The notes beneath the pieces were generated by a model, which was not told where the DNA came from, ran no database searches, and saw only the letters and a list, made by a program, of their open reading frames with translations. From Tremella fuciformis (taxonomy: Eukaryota; Basidiomycota; Tremellomycetes; Tremellales; Tremellaceae), in NCBI GenBank assembly GCA_032768795.1, contig CP136496.1, forward strand, positions 2,170,001-2,234,000: 64,000 nt of DNA, read 5' to 3'. Every line of letters begins with the position of its first letter. The stretch's first letter is position 1. A program made the translations under genes and the position numbers. Shown here in pieces: positions 24,368 to 34,852 of this stretch.

Positions 24368-24376
24368 CGTGCATGC
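24368..24376. repeat. Candidate 9-bp target duplication (left)
   Basis: CGTGCATGC flanks the putative transposon on the left and recurs at 25027-25035 on the right. Confidence 0.45.
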
Positions 24377-25026
24377 GCGTGTATGATTTTACCGGCAACT
24401 AATACCATTTCACCGGCAACTTTGTAATACCTAACACCCCATCTAGCCAGCAACTTTCCTAATATGTGTTATCCATGCGTGTGATTAGGAGGGTGATTGA
24501 AGCCTCTCTCAATGATTACTATGCATTGCTAATCGCTCGCAAAGAAGCAATACGAGCGCCGATCGCTAACCTAATGTCATTAGCGATCAGCGATTAGCGA
24601 TTAGCGAACGCGATTAGCGATCAGCGAATGCGATCAGAGATTAGCGATCGAGCCAAACACTGATTAGAAAGCGCGATCCCTAACGTATTAGCCTTCCTAT
24701 GGACGCTTTACTATTGATCGCATTTGAGTTTGTCCACTAATGACCGCTTGGCCCTTTCCTAATGACCGCTTTCACTATTTCAGAGCTTCAAAGAGCTCTG
24801 TCCATGCACGAAGCGATCTGGTGTTCTGACAGCTTCTTATGCATATATGAGGTCCTAGCAACAGCTTGACCGAGTCTCAGATGCATGCATGCAGTATTGA
24901 AAGAGTTGCTGGCTGGATGTATAAGAGTTGCTTTTCTAATGTAGCCGAATTGCGGATTAGATGTCAGATTAGCTTGTAGCAAGTTGCCGGGCAAATGTAA
25001 TTACTTGCCGGAATAATACAATTGGC
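24377..25026. mobile_element. Putative non-autonomous DNA transposon (MITE-like)
   Basis: This 650-bp block is far more AT-rich than its surroundings and has no coding frame. Its ends are imperfect inverted repeats. The left end reads TGTATGATTTTACCGGCAAC; the right end, read inward on the other strand, gives TGTATTATTCCGGCAAG. A second pair, CATTTCACCGGCAACTT versus CATTTGCCCGGCAACTT, sits about 20 nt further in. The middle (about 24560-24650) holds tandem variants of GCGATTAGCGATCAGC. The flanks carry a 9-bp direct repeat, which would suit a Mutator-like element; 8 bp of it would suit hAT. No transposase is present in the window. Confidence 0.55.
24560..24650. repeat. Short tandem repeats GCGATTA/GCGATCA
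   Basis: GCGAT-based heptamers (GCGATTA and GCGATCA, some spaced by a few bases) recur here inside the MITE-like block. They may be subterminal transposase sites or simple sequence expansion. Confidence 0.6.
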
Positions 25027-25035
25027 CGTGCATGC
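25027..25035. repeat. Candidate 9-bp target duplication (right)
   Basis: Second copy of CGTGCATGC. Confidence 0.45.
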
Positions 25036-25247
25036 TCATTGGCCACGTGACCTAATCCGCCACGTTTCCCCTCTCGGTACTTTCGGTCTCTTCGGCACTT
25101 TTCACTTCGACGTGCACAGTTCTCCCAGCAGGTCGTCTCGATCCTTTGGAACTTGTGTCTTCTCGGCGTCGACTGACATACTCGAGCCTGTCTTCGAGCT
25201 CTGGCATACGACAGGCAGACTCGGACAACCGAGTACCGGGACTTGTC

Positions 25248-26834
25248 ATGGGAAAGAGAGGGTTCCAGCGTCGAGCTTGCGACTCGTGTCATCGCCGGAA
25301 AGTACGATGCGACGGTCGGGATAAAACGTCACCTTGCACCTACTGCAGCATGAGAGGCGAGATCTGTTCCCTCTCGCATGCCCCTGAACCCCCGAACCCA
25401 TCTCCTCCCTCAGGCTCTCGACCGGCGCATCCGGTCCCAGATCCGGCAACTGCGAACCCTGTGCATTGTTCAACAGAGCACGGCGTTCCGAAAGAGAACT
25501 CCCCTGCCGCAGAGCAGCCCTCTTTGAGCCCGTCCGCCCTACTCGAGCTCACCGACGCCGAGTTCGCCTCCCGCATGGCGTCGATCCTGGAAACGAGCTA
25601 CACCCACGACTCGGCTCTTCAAAGCCGCGGCAATACCTTCGAGAGTCTCGATGATGCGGAACACATCGAACGCTTCTTCATCTCTAATCCTCTTCTCAGT
25701 CGGCTGGCCAGCGCGTTCAAACCAGACATAGATGTCTCAGCGATATCGCCCTCCGATGTCTCTCCACCGGCCACTCTACGCCGTGCGATTGTATGTCATG
25801 GCCTAACGCAGCTGTTGATGCTGGAGAACGATCTTGCCCTGAGACAAAGACGAGCGGCACTGGCTGCTGATGTCAGAGCATCCATCGAGACCACCTTGCA
25901 GAGCCAAAACTCTCTGGTGACCGACATCACGCTCGTCACACTTGTCGTCATGGCACAGGTCTGGCCCGAAATCGAAACCAAAGCTACGGGTCACTCGAGT
26001 TTACCCTCCCCACTCTCGGTCGACATTACCAGTCTTGAAGGCCTATGCCGACTGGCGTCCAAACGGCAGGCGTGGGAGATCGAGAACGAGCTGTGGCTCC
26101 ACATCTACCTCCTGGACACGATGGACTCCGCCCAAAGCGGGCGCTCCCCGTATCTACGGGGCAGCCCGGGTGCAGACTGCCTCGACGTCCGTCCTGGCGC
26201 CCAACACATAGACGCAGGGCTGAGTCTAGGAGACATCGCCAGGAGGATAGGCTTTTTTGTAAAAACTGGACAACTGAGCCATACGCATGCCCATAAGCCT
26301 TCGATCGCACACGACATCAAGGAGCGACTATCGGCCTGGTCCGCACGATGGAAGTCGCATGTCCCGGACTGGTCCACACGATATTCCGTGGGGGTTTCAG
26401 ACCTAGAAGATCCCATCTGGACCATGTTAGGCCTCCTTCGAATCAACTGCATATTCTCATTGGAGTCGCATCTCGAACGAATCTGCGCAGGTCAACCCCA
26501 CTTTCGGCGACTGGTCGACTATCACGAATTCCGCGCATTGGCCTTTGGCGCATGGGCGGATCTCGTCAATTTCTGCGACATCTACACTGACACACCGGCG
26601 ACAGTCACGAGTCTCGGCAGGTGGGGCGAGGAAATCGAGCTCCGAGTGCTCTTCTGGGGTCTGGACGAGGCTCGGAAGGCTCAATCGATCAATTGCAGAG
26701 GCCAGGCTTGGTCGTTGATCACGGGCTCGAGGCAGCTCATTCGGGCTGCGAAGGCTCAGGTGGACCGCTCTGTCATGCTCCAGCAACGACTGAAGGGTAT
26801 ACAGGACCGACTCGAGACTTTACTTCCAGCATAG
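25248..26834 (+). CDS. Zn2Cys6 fungal transcription factor
   Basis: Single-exon gene of 528 residues, unusual among its intron-rich neighbours. The zinc cluster sits at the very N-terminus (residues about 10-40): CDSCHRRKVRCDGRDKTSPC, then CSMRGEIC. A Pro/Ser-rich linker follows, then a regulatory domain with ELWLHIYLLDTMDSAQSGRSPYLRG. That DTMDSAQSGRS segment is the usual substrate-sensing region of Gal4-type factors. The ATG at 25248 is chosen since the frame's upstream codons are non-ATG and the cluster starts 9 residues in. It faces the 2-hydroxyacid dehydrogenase and transporter genes and could regulate them; this is inferred. Confidence 0.92.
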   Translation: MGKRGFQRRACDSCHRRKVRCDGRDKTSPCTYCSMRGEICSLSHAPEPPNPSPPSGSRPAHPVPDPATANPVHCSTEHGVPKENSPAAEQPSLSPSALLELTDAEFASRMASILETSYTHDSALQSRGNTFESLDDAEHIERFFISNPLLSRLASAFKPDIDVSAISPSDVSPPATLRRAIVCHGLTQLLMLENDLALRQRRAALAADVRASIETTLQSQNSLVTDITLVTLVVMAQVWPEIETKATGHSSLPSPLSVDITSLEGLCRLASKRQAWEIENELWLHIYLLDTMDSAQSGRSPYLRGSPGADCLDVRPGAQHIDAGLSLGDIARRIGFFVKTGQLSHTHAHKPSIAHDIKERLSAWSARWKSHVPDWSTRYSVGVSDLEDPIWTMLGLLRINCIFSLESHLERICAGQPHFRRLVDYHEFRALAFGAWADLVNFCDIYTDTPATVTSLGRWGEEIELRVLFWGLDEARKAQSINCRGQAWSLITGSRQLIRAAKAQVDRSVMLQQRLKGIQDRLETLLPA

Positions 26835-27147
26835 AAGGACTTCAGGTCGCATCGGTAAGGAGATACATTCGCGTTTGCGTCCAATCCGTATGAGTTGGGG
26901 TCAGCAACGAGGAAGGGAGGTACGGAGCAGCGTCCACGTAGTCGTCCCCCTTGACATCCTCAAGCAGCAATCGGCGTGGGACGAGCTTCATAGCGCTGCC
27001 AAGCGTTTGTGACCCCATTCTCTCCTTGCAGCTCCGCCTCTATAACGACATGTTGTATGAAAGTCTATGCGCGCTGATCGCTCCTGGGACTAAGCGTCCC
27101 CAACAATGCGAGAGGGGGCTTGACACAGGAACCAGCCTGAAATGCCG
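26835..27147. other. Convergent intergenic region
   Basis: 313 bp between two convergent gene ends. It should hold the two 3' UTRs. No gene was recognised. Confidence 0.5.
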
Positions 27148-28502
27148 CTAATAACCCTTCTCTGGATCGACGACATTGATAGGTTCTTGCCCGGCTCTCA
27201 AACGCTCAGCTTGCCGAAGCAAGACGTCTGCCCCGGAATCGAAATACCCCTCGAAGCTTCCACTCGTATGCGGAGTGACAATGGCTGAAGGATGAGTGAA
27301 GAGCGGGTGGTTTGGGGGCAAGGGCTCGGGGTCCGTCACGTCGAGGACAACGCCCCAGAGACCCCCAGGAGCGTCGAGAGCTTGAAGGATCTCCTCTGAG
27401 CTGTGAGCTGCTCTCTAGGAAAGGACAGAGGGCTGGACGTACCCGATCTGACGAGATCTCCACGGCCAACATTTACAAACACCGCGCCCTCCGGTAACAA
27501 TGCTGCCCCAGTCAGCTGCAGCGACCAGAGATTCCAGCCAGCCACTCACCGAAGTCTTCCGCGGTGAGCAGCCATTGGGACTGCGGCGTGGAGGGCAGAC
27601 TCGCCACGAGCACGTCGCACCGTGATAAGAATTCTCGGAAGGATGCGCGATCGCGAGTCGAATAGAACTCGAGTGGGATCGAGCCGTCGGGATCGCCGGT
27701 TCCTGGTATGGCGTACTGAGCGTTAGCTGCCTATGTCGTTGATGACAGACCAAAGAGGGGTGGGGCAGACTGGAGCTCACGCCTGACTCGCCCCGCCTAT
27801 CTCCATTCGAGTTGGCCGCAATGATACTACAGTGGAACGCCTTGAAAAGACGCGCAGTTTCGCGAGCGATATGCCCGTAGCCGAGCATACCCACCGTCTT
27901 GCCAAAGAGGAAACGATTGCCCGGAATCTCCCTCCCACTCTGCGCAGCCACGTCCAGCACCCTTGGTCTCTCCGGCCAGCGTGCTTCGCTGCGCGCGAGG
28001 AATGTCTGGAGCTGCAGCTTCATATACACTACGAAGAATCAGCCCCCAATCCCAATCGAAGGACAAAGATCAAGCAAGGAGCGGAGACTCACGGTTGATC
28101 ACGTTGGCGATGATGTACTGGGGTATAGACAGCGCGTGGATCCCAGAGGCCGAGCACACTCGTATTTGCCGCTTGGCTTCTTCCGACTGCATGATCTCGC
28201 TGGAGAGCCAGTTGTTGGCGCCGGCTGGTCGTTAGTCAATTCTCCTCAATGAAGACCGAGGAGAAGTCACCAGAGGACAGCTGGATGAGCTTGGTGCGAG
28301 GGATCTGCTCGAGCGACGACACTGATGGAGGCAGACCATTCCAGTTTGTGTACCAAAAGTCGGTCTCTGCTGCATGATCGTCCGGGACCTCGGCGTCCGG
28401 GTGGTAGTGGACCGTTGGAACGGCGCGCTGGATCTCTTGCAGCTTGGCGTCCGAGATGGGCACAGTGATCGTGACCACCGAGTATTCGTCTTGAGCGACC
28501 AT
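27148..28502 (-). CDS. D-isomer-specific 2-hydroxyacid dehydrogenase
   Basis: NAD(P)-dependent reductase of glyoxylate, hydroxypyruvate or other 2-keto acids. The substrate-domain part starts MVAQDEYSVVTITVP. The NAD-binding glycine motif is GKTVGMLGYGHIARETARLF (about 27850-27900). The catalytic Arg is in VFVNVGRGDLVRS, Glu in DVTDPEPLP and His in IVTPHTSGSFEGYF, so the R-E-H set is complete. About five introns separate the exons (near 28216-28270, 28030-28092, 27706-27782, 27490-27550, 27400-27440). The length of about 350 residues is normal. It is transcribed away from the transporter, in the same direction, 318 bp downstream of it. Confidence 0.92.
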
Positions 28503-28820
28503 CTTGGCAGCAGCTGGCGAGATGCCGTACTCGTGTACTTGATCTGCAAAGGGAGCTTAGTCGCACAAAGCTACGAGCTAAGATTGATAACGCCATAGCC
28601 CATCTTCGAATCGCTCTAAGCGACGCCAATTTAGCCGACGCCAAGTCAATCACTCCCGCATCATGATCCATTAACCTTGCATCACCTATAAGATATTGTG
28701 TTATTCGACTGGGTGTACGTATGTAAGAGAGATGGTCGCGCCAGCCAACAAGGGCCGTCTTCCCACATTGTTCGCATCACTCAGGAGGGCGAGGCGAACC
28801 CTATCGCGAGCGTGTATGCC
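28503..28820. other. Intergenic: promoter of hydroxyacid dehydrogenase
   Basis: 318 bp between two minus-strand genes. No defined site was recognised. Confidence 0.45.
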
Positions 28821-30777
28821 TCAGACATGTTCCAGCTCCGCCTTCTCGCTAACCTTGAGATCCTGCTCGCCAAGCTCGGGCGTAGTAGCCAAAGGCTCGA
28901 GCCCTGGTCCGTCGAACAGCTGGGCAACCTCTTCAAGGGACAAAGGCCCGTTCTTGCCCTTGGTTTCGATGACGGTGAAGTAGAGGTAGATGCACCTGGA
29001 TGTCAGACGCGTTTCGGAGTGCGACCCTTGGCTTACTCGAATGCCAGCCAGATGCAGTAGAAGATGTAGTACTTCCAGCCGATGCGGTTGAGGGCAATCG
29101 GGTTGACGTATTGGTTCTGCGGCGTCAGTCAGGTCACAATGTGCACCACAGGGTGCGCCTACAAAGACAAGAGAGGCAGAGACGCAGTACTGCATTACCA
29201 TCAGGCCCTTTGCTCGGACGGCAAACGGCATGCTGATAGTCAGTTTGATTCTGATCTGCGAGAGGGAGGATGACTCACATCTCCACCGTGTATGAGACGA
29301 GGTGGGGGTTCAGTGCAATCTTCACGTCAATACAGGCTGTCGCGAGGATCCCAAAGGGCTCACATTGTAGAAGCCGTAGTAGATAAAGATGAAGGCCAAG
29401 ACTCCGTGACCAGCCGCCTTGTCAGGGTGGATAGGGTTGCCGGCCGCGTCTACAGCGGCCGCCGACTCGGAGTAGAGAGCCGAGCAGATAGTCCACAGCG
29501 TGAAGGCTAGACACATGCCGCCGGTCGATGTCAGGAAGAGGATCCGCCGCCCGGCTCGCTCCACGGTGAGCGCACCGATGATGGCCGTGCCGTAGTTGTA
29601 GATCTGGAGGATACCATTGATGAGGGTCTGTGTGCCGGTGGCCTTGATGCCGATCCCGTCCAGGACAAGTGTGAGGTAGTACGAGACCAGGCCGTTACCG
29701 GACCACTGGGAGAAGAAGCCGAGGGCGACGATGACGCGCAGGCGGCGAAGGTTGCCGCGCTTGGTGAAGAGCGCTTTCCAGGACGAACCCTTCTCGGCCG
29801 CGCGCTCAATGCGCAGCGCCTCTTTGATCTCTTCGTACTCGAAGGCGATGAGCGGGTCTTCGGCCTCGTTGTTGCAGTGGTATTTGGTGATCACCTTGAT
29901 GGCTTGTTCGTCACGGCCGCGGCTGACGAGCCAGCGCGGGGACTCGGGGATGAGCCAGATGAGGAAGAGCTGGAGTAGGGACGGGATGCCTTGCAGGATG
30001 GACGGAATGCGCCAGGACCAAGTGGTGGTCATGCGGAAAGTCCCGTATGTCGTCCATGCGGCGACCTAGGATGAGCTGCGCGCCAACTGCATGTCAAGCG
30101 GACTCACAATTGACCCGAGATACCAGGAAGTGTTGTATAGTGACGTCCACTGAGCGCGGTGTGCGGGATGGGCCATCTCTGTCAGGAGGACGGGAGCGGC
30201 GATCGAAGCGAAGGACAGACCGAAGCCTACCATGAATCGAGCCCCGATGAACATGCCGACGTTGTGTGCGGCGGACTGAAGGATGACTCCGACCATCATG
30301 ACTACGATCAGCTGCTATGTAGTACCGCTCGGGATGGAGCACTCACGCAAGGAGCCGAGGACAATGCCGGTGCGTCGGCCAAATCGGTCCGAGACAAATG
30401 GAGCCAGTGGCAGACCCGCGAGGCCACCGATGTTCTGGATCGCATTGAACAGTCCGAGGAGTCCGCCTTGGGGGTTGTTGAAGTAGAGCTTCCATGTGTC
30501 GAGCGATCTGAATGTCAGCTCGCTCGGGTGCCCGGGCAGATGTAAGACGCACTGGAGTCCATTCATCATACTACCGTCGTACCCATTAGTCATGGAGGTA
30601 ATGAGCACGATGAACTGAGGTCAGACATGGTACCGTCGACAACGATGGACTCACACAGAGAGCCGACAGCTTGAGGTAATGGCCTTTGTAGAAGGACGTG
30701 TCTCTGCCGCCGAGAACAAGGGCGAGAGCCTCATTCTGGACCGCCTGAGTGCCTGACGAAGCACCGAAACCGACCAT
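28821..30777 (-). CDS. MFS sugar transporter (lactose permease/hexose type)
   Basis: Plasma-membrane sugar transporter. Signatures: TSMTNGYDGSMMNGLQ (first segment, about 30570); PFVSDRFGRRTGIVLGS; GARFMVGFGLSFASIAAPVLLTEMAHPAHRAQ; WLIPESPRWLVSRGRDEQA (about 29930-29980); QIYNYGTAIIGALTVERAGRR; YYGFYNV; LNRIGWKYYIFYCIWL; and YFTVIETKGKNGPLSLEEVAQLFDG, the classic PETKG-type end. Introns near 30620-30655, 30495-30510, 30070-30105, 29290-29365 and 29115-29185. The ATG at 30777 is supported by a TATA box 60 nt upstream. A D-hydroxyacid dehydrogenase, a regulator and a beta-glucosidase flank it. Confidence 0.93.
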
Positions 30778-30838
30778 TGTGTGTAGTAGGAGTGGTTAGA
30801 AGTCAAGAATGGACCGTCTCCCCGAGGAGGCTCCGCAT

Positions 30839-30846
30839 CTTATATA
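30839..30846 (-). promoter_or_regulatory. TATA box of sugar transporter
   Basis: On the minus strand ATATATAAG lies about 60 nt before the transporter ATG, a good fungal TATA position. Confidence 0.55.
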
Positions 30847-31461
30847 TGTGGGGTCCCAGCAACGGTCAAAGCAAGCATTGCGCGCGCATCACATGGGAAA
30901 GGAGGGACGTGCGGAGCAACTCAGCGGCGGCAGGCGGAGGGACCGTGCGGGGACCGCGTTTGGCTCGTGTGGCGGCCGATGAGCTGGCTGAGAGCTGCTG
31001 CGCCGATGTTCCCGGTTTGGCGTACGAGTTCAGGAACCGTAAACGCTACCAACCTCTCTCTTTCTCTCTGTCTCTCCACACACGGATCAGGAGCGAGGAC
31101 TATGCTTTAGAGACCCGGGTACGCAACCTGGGTGGACAATCGACCGCTCAATAGGCCCGCAGCCGGCTAATGGTGGCACCTTGTCCTGGCTGTCATTGCT
31201 GGCAGCCCGCCATGACACTTCGGTCGACTGGCCCGATTCCCGACCGGCTTCCTGGTGAAAGAACGCAGGTCAAGCGAGCGGCTTATGTACGCGGGTCTTC
31301 AGTGCGGCCCGGATCGGCAATGTATTCAACCGTCTTGTCCACCGAGCTATTTTTCGGGCAGAGGGGGTTTGAGGTAGCTGCAGAAACATACGGAGCACCT
31401 ATAGTTGTCGATGATCGGGGACAGGCTCCCAAGCTTTGACACCCAGACACAAACGGGCACG
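30847..31461. other. Divergent intergenic region (transporter / beta-glucosidase)
   Basis: The shared upstream region is about 680 bp. A CT-rich tract lies at about 31051-31080. No gene was recognised. Co-regulation of glucosidase and transporter from here is plausible but unproven. Confidence 0.5.
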
Positions 31462-34391
31462 ATGCGGACTCACATCGAGAGCAAGTGGCACAATGGCGAC
31501 CGGGCTTTCTTGCGCGCCGACGTAGACAGCCTCGTTGGGCAGATGACGATGGAAGAGAAGATACTCATGCTCGCCGGGGCAGACTGGTGGCATACCCTAC
31601 CTGTACACCGTCTCAATATCCCCTCTGTCAAAGTACGTCCTACGGAAGATAGATGTATGCTCATCTCAGGTGACGGACGGACCCAATGGTGCCCGTGGCG
31701 AGAGCTTTGCGGAACAAAGTACGCCCCTTTCCTCTGGGTCTGACGAGAGCTCATGAACAGCGGCGGGCCTGGCTGTACCAGCGAGTCATCAAGACTATTC
31801 GGGAACTGGGAACTGATCGCCAGTGCGAGACGGCTCTTGCTGCTACATTCTCACCGTCGCACGTCCAGCGACTAGCAAATGTCCTTGCGCGCGAAACAAA
31901 GGATCGAGGAGCCGTGGCCCTGCTCGCCCCAACCGTGAATATCATCCGGCATCCTCAAGGCGGACGGTCGTTCGAGAACTTCAGCGAGGATACCTTTCTG
32001 AGCGGGGCGATCGCAACCGCCTACATCCGGGGGCTGCAGGAAGAGGTGCGTCCAAAATGTAGCGACTCTGATAAGACACTGATGGCAGGGGGTCGCGGCT
32101 GTAGTGAAACATTTTGTTTGCAACGACCAAGAACACGAACGCAGCGCCGTAAATGTCCAAGTCGGAGAGAGGGCACTGAGGGAGGTGTACTTGAAGCCTT
32201 TCCAGATGGTCGTCGAGGACGCCAAACCTTTGTCTATCATGTCCAGGTGGGTCCATTCTGCATTACAACTGTGCTGAGACGCAGCTATAACAAAGTCAAC
32301 GGGGAGCATGTGGCGGAGAGTCGTCGGCTTTTGACGGATATCGTGCGCAACGAATGGGGCTTCGACGGCATGATCATGTCGGACTGGGTGAGGGATCCCC
32401 CTTGCAAAAGAAGTCGGCTGACACGATGTCAGTTTGGGACGTACTCAGTCGAGGAGGGCATCATAGCCGGTCAAGACCTGGAGATGCCGGGCCCCGCCAA
32501 GTTTCGCACTCTCACCTTGCTCAATCACGCACTTGCCACGCGCCGTATCCAAGTGAAACACATCAACGACGCCGTCTCCCGTATCTTGACGTTTGCTCAG
32601 CGTGTGGCACGACTCTCGCCCGAGACGGTGTGGGGCGAAGACAAGGAGGTGACTGTGGTGCGGGAGGACGACAGGTTGACTATGCGAGAAGTGGGGGCCA
32701 AGTCGCACGTCTTGCTCAAGAACGACGGAGCGGTCCTACCGTTGACAGGTGACAAAGTGCACAAGATTGCGGTCATCGGCTCCCGAGCGACGGCGACAAC
32801 TGTGTTTGGCGGTGGGTCGGCGCAGCTGAACACGGATTATGTCGTCACTGTCCTGGAGGGAATGCAGAGGAATGCTCCTGACGGAGTTGGCGTCGAGTAT
32901 GCACTAGGATGCGTCGGTGAGACTTCTCCAGCTGCTGTTTTGTGTACAATGGAGCTGACTCTAGGTCACCGCTACTTGCCCTATCTCGAATGCACTCGAG
33001 AGGACGGCCAGAAGGGGTGTGACATGCGCCTCTACGCCAAAGCGGAAAACATGAACAGCCCAACATCCGCCGTGAAGCAGCTGCACCTGCACAACTCGTC
33101 CGCCCTGATCAGCGACGCCGTCCCGCCGAGTCTTGCGGGCCGGGATTGGTTCGGCCTCCTCGAGGGCGAGTGGGTATCTCCCCACGAAGGAGAATACGAG
33201 TTTGGCGTGATCGTGGCCGGCCGAGCCAAGCTCTTCCTGAACGACACGCTGATCGTGGATAACTGGTCCGTCCCCCAGCACAGGGGCGATGCCTTCTTCG
33301 GCCAAGGGACCACCGAAGTCCGCGGATCTTTCACGGTCAGCAAGGGCGAGCGGTACTGGGTCAAGTGCGAGTACTCCAACGTTGCCGGCCCACCGGCCGA
33401 GGACTGCAGTGGCGACGATGCGCAGCCCATACATAACTTTGCGGTCAGGGTGGGTGGACACCCGAAGATGAGCGACGAGGAGACGATCGCTGCCGCCGTT
33501 AAGCTCGCCCGTGAGGCGGATGCCGTCGTCCTTGCTGTGGGGCTCGGACCGGACTTTGAGACCGAAGGAGCGGACAGGGCGCATTTGCGACTACCGCTGG
33601 CGACCGATCGTCTCATTGAAGCGGTGGCGGCGGTGAACCCGAGAACAGTGGTAGCGGTGCAAAGTGTGAGTTACTAGGATCGCGTGGGAATGGTCGTTGA
33701 CCCACAGGGCTCGATCTGCTTGATGCCATGGGCAGACAAGGTGCCGGCGATCGTCCAGGCGTGGTATGGCGGCTGCGAGTCTGGCGCTTCACTCGCGTCG
33801 GTCATCTACGGCCACGTCAACCCATCCGGTCGCCTCCCTCTGACCATCCCCAAGCGAGAAGAGGACATCCCGGCCTTCTTGAGTTTCAAGAGTCAGAAGG
33901 GTATCGTGAGGTACAACGACGATGTCCACGTCGGCTGGAAGGCGTACTTGGACCGCCATATTGAGCCTTCGTTCGCCTTTGGCCATGGACTGAGCTATAC
34001 CACCTTCGCCTATGACGACCTGTCCGTGAAGGCTACTAGCGAATTCGACCTCGAGTTCTCGGTCGTCGTAAAGAACACGGGGGACATCCCGGGCAGTCAT
34101 TCTGCACTGCTCTACCTGTCGCCCCCGGCCCCCACTGCCGACTCTTGGATCCATCCTTCGCGTCGATTGGCGGGCTTCCAGTTTATCGAGGATCTGGGAC
34201 CGGGGCAGCAGCGCACAGCCCGGATCAGGATCTCTCGACGAGAGTTGGCCCACTGGGATGAGGTCCTGGATGCCTGGACTGTTGAAAGAGGGGTATGGTC
34301 GGCTTTCTTGACGACTGGCTCGGCCTTGGACGACGTAGCTGTACGAGTGGAGTTCACTATCCGGTCCGAGGTAGTATGGCGGGGTCATTGA
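31462..34391 (+). CDS. GH3 beta-glucosidase with PA14 domain
   Basis: Hydrolyses terminal beta-D-glucosyl residues. The N-terminal GH3 barrel shows LVGQMTMEEKILML, TDGPNGARGESF, APTVNIIRHPQGGRSFENFSEDTFL, VKHFVCNDQEHERS and GFDGMIMSDW, where the Asp is the nucleophile (about 32370). The C-domain gives SHVLLKNDGAVLPL. A PA14 insertion (about 33090-33450) reads FGLLEGEWVSPHEGEYEFGV. A fibronectin-III-like end has FAFGHGLSYTTFAYDDL. About seven introns (for example 31633-31669, 32247-32283, 32390-32430, 33667-33707). No signal peptide follows the ATG at 31462, so an intracellular enzyme is likely, consistent with uptake of glucosides by the neighbouring transporter. The size is normal for PA14-containing GH3. 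Confidence 0.94.
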
Positions 34392-34852
34392 TCTTGTAGA
34401 GCCATGGAGCTATCTGCTGCACCCGAAATGCTCTCGTCGGGCTGTTCCGAATAATAATCTGGAGCAGCTTTACGTGTCATTAGCTAGATACAGTGACATC
34501 GATGAGAGGGAGCGCTCCAAGGGAAGATGACGTCTTAAGCAGTCGCACGCCGATACGCACCCTTCCCTCTGCCGCTTGAGCGCTCTGCAAAGTAGACGTA
34601 GAAGGGTGAGTAGCCCTGTAAAAGTCCATCTGGCCAAAAAAAGCCGAGGTGGACGTAGCCGAGGCAGCTACGTCATTCTCAGCTACAAGGTCTCTTTTCT
34701 CACTCTATGAGACCCAAATGCATCGCCGCATCGCCATAACCTGTCCCGCTCTTGCTACTTGCTAGTGTTCTGGACCAGACACTGGAACAGATATTTCCAC
34801 AGCGATTCACACTCACCAGTATCGCTCGCAGTATCGCTGTCAAAATCCCACA
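34392..34852. other. Intergenic with a small perfect hairpin
   Basis: Non-coding, 461 bp. It contains a perfect 8-bp hairpin at 34652-34674 and TGACGTC, a CRE-like site, at about 34528-34534. It is the promoter region of the secreted protein. Confidence 0.45.
34652..34674. promoter_or_regulatory. Inverted repeat GACGTAGC / GCTACGTC
   Basis: Eight-base perfect arms with a 7-nt spacer, both carrying ACGT. This could be a dimer binding site in the promoter 180 nt before the downstream ATG. Confidence 0.35.

Noticed and set aside
24300..25040. Telomere-like or centromeric repeat
   Set aside because: The GCGATTA array is short, degenerate and confined between inverted ends; a small transposon explains it better.
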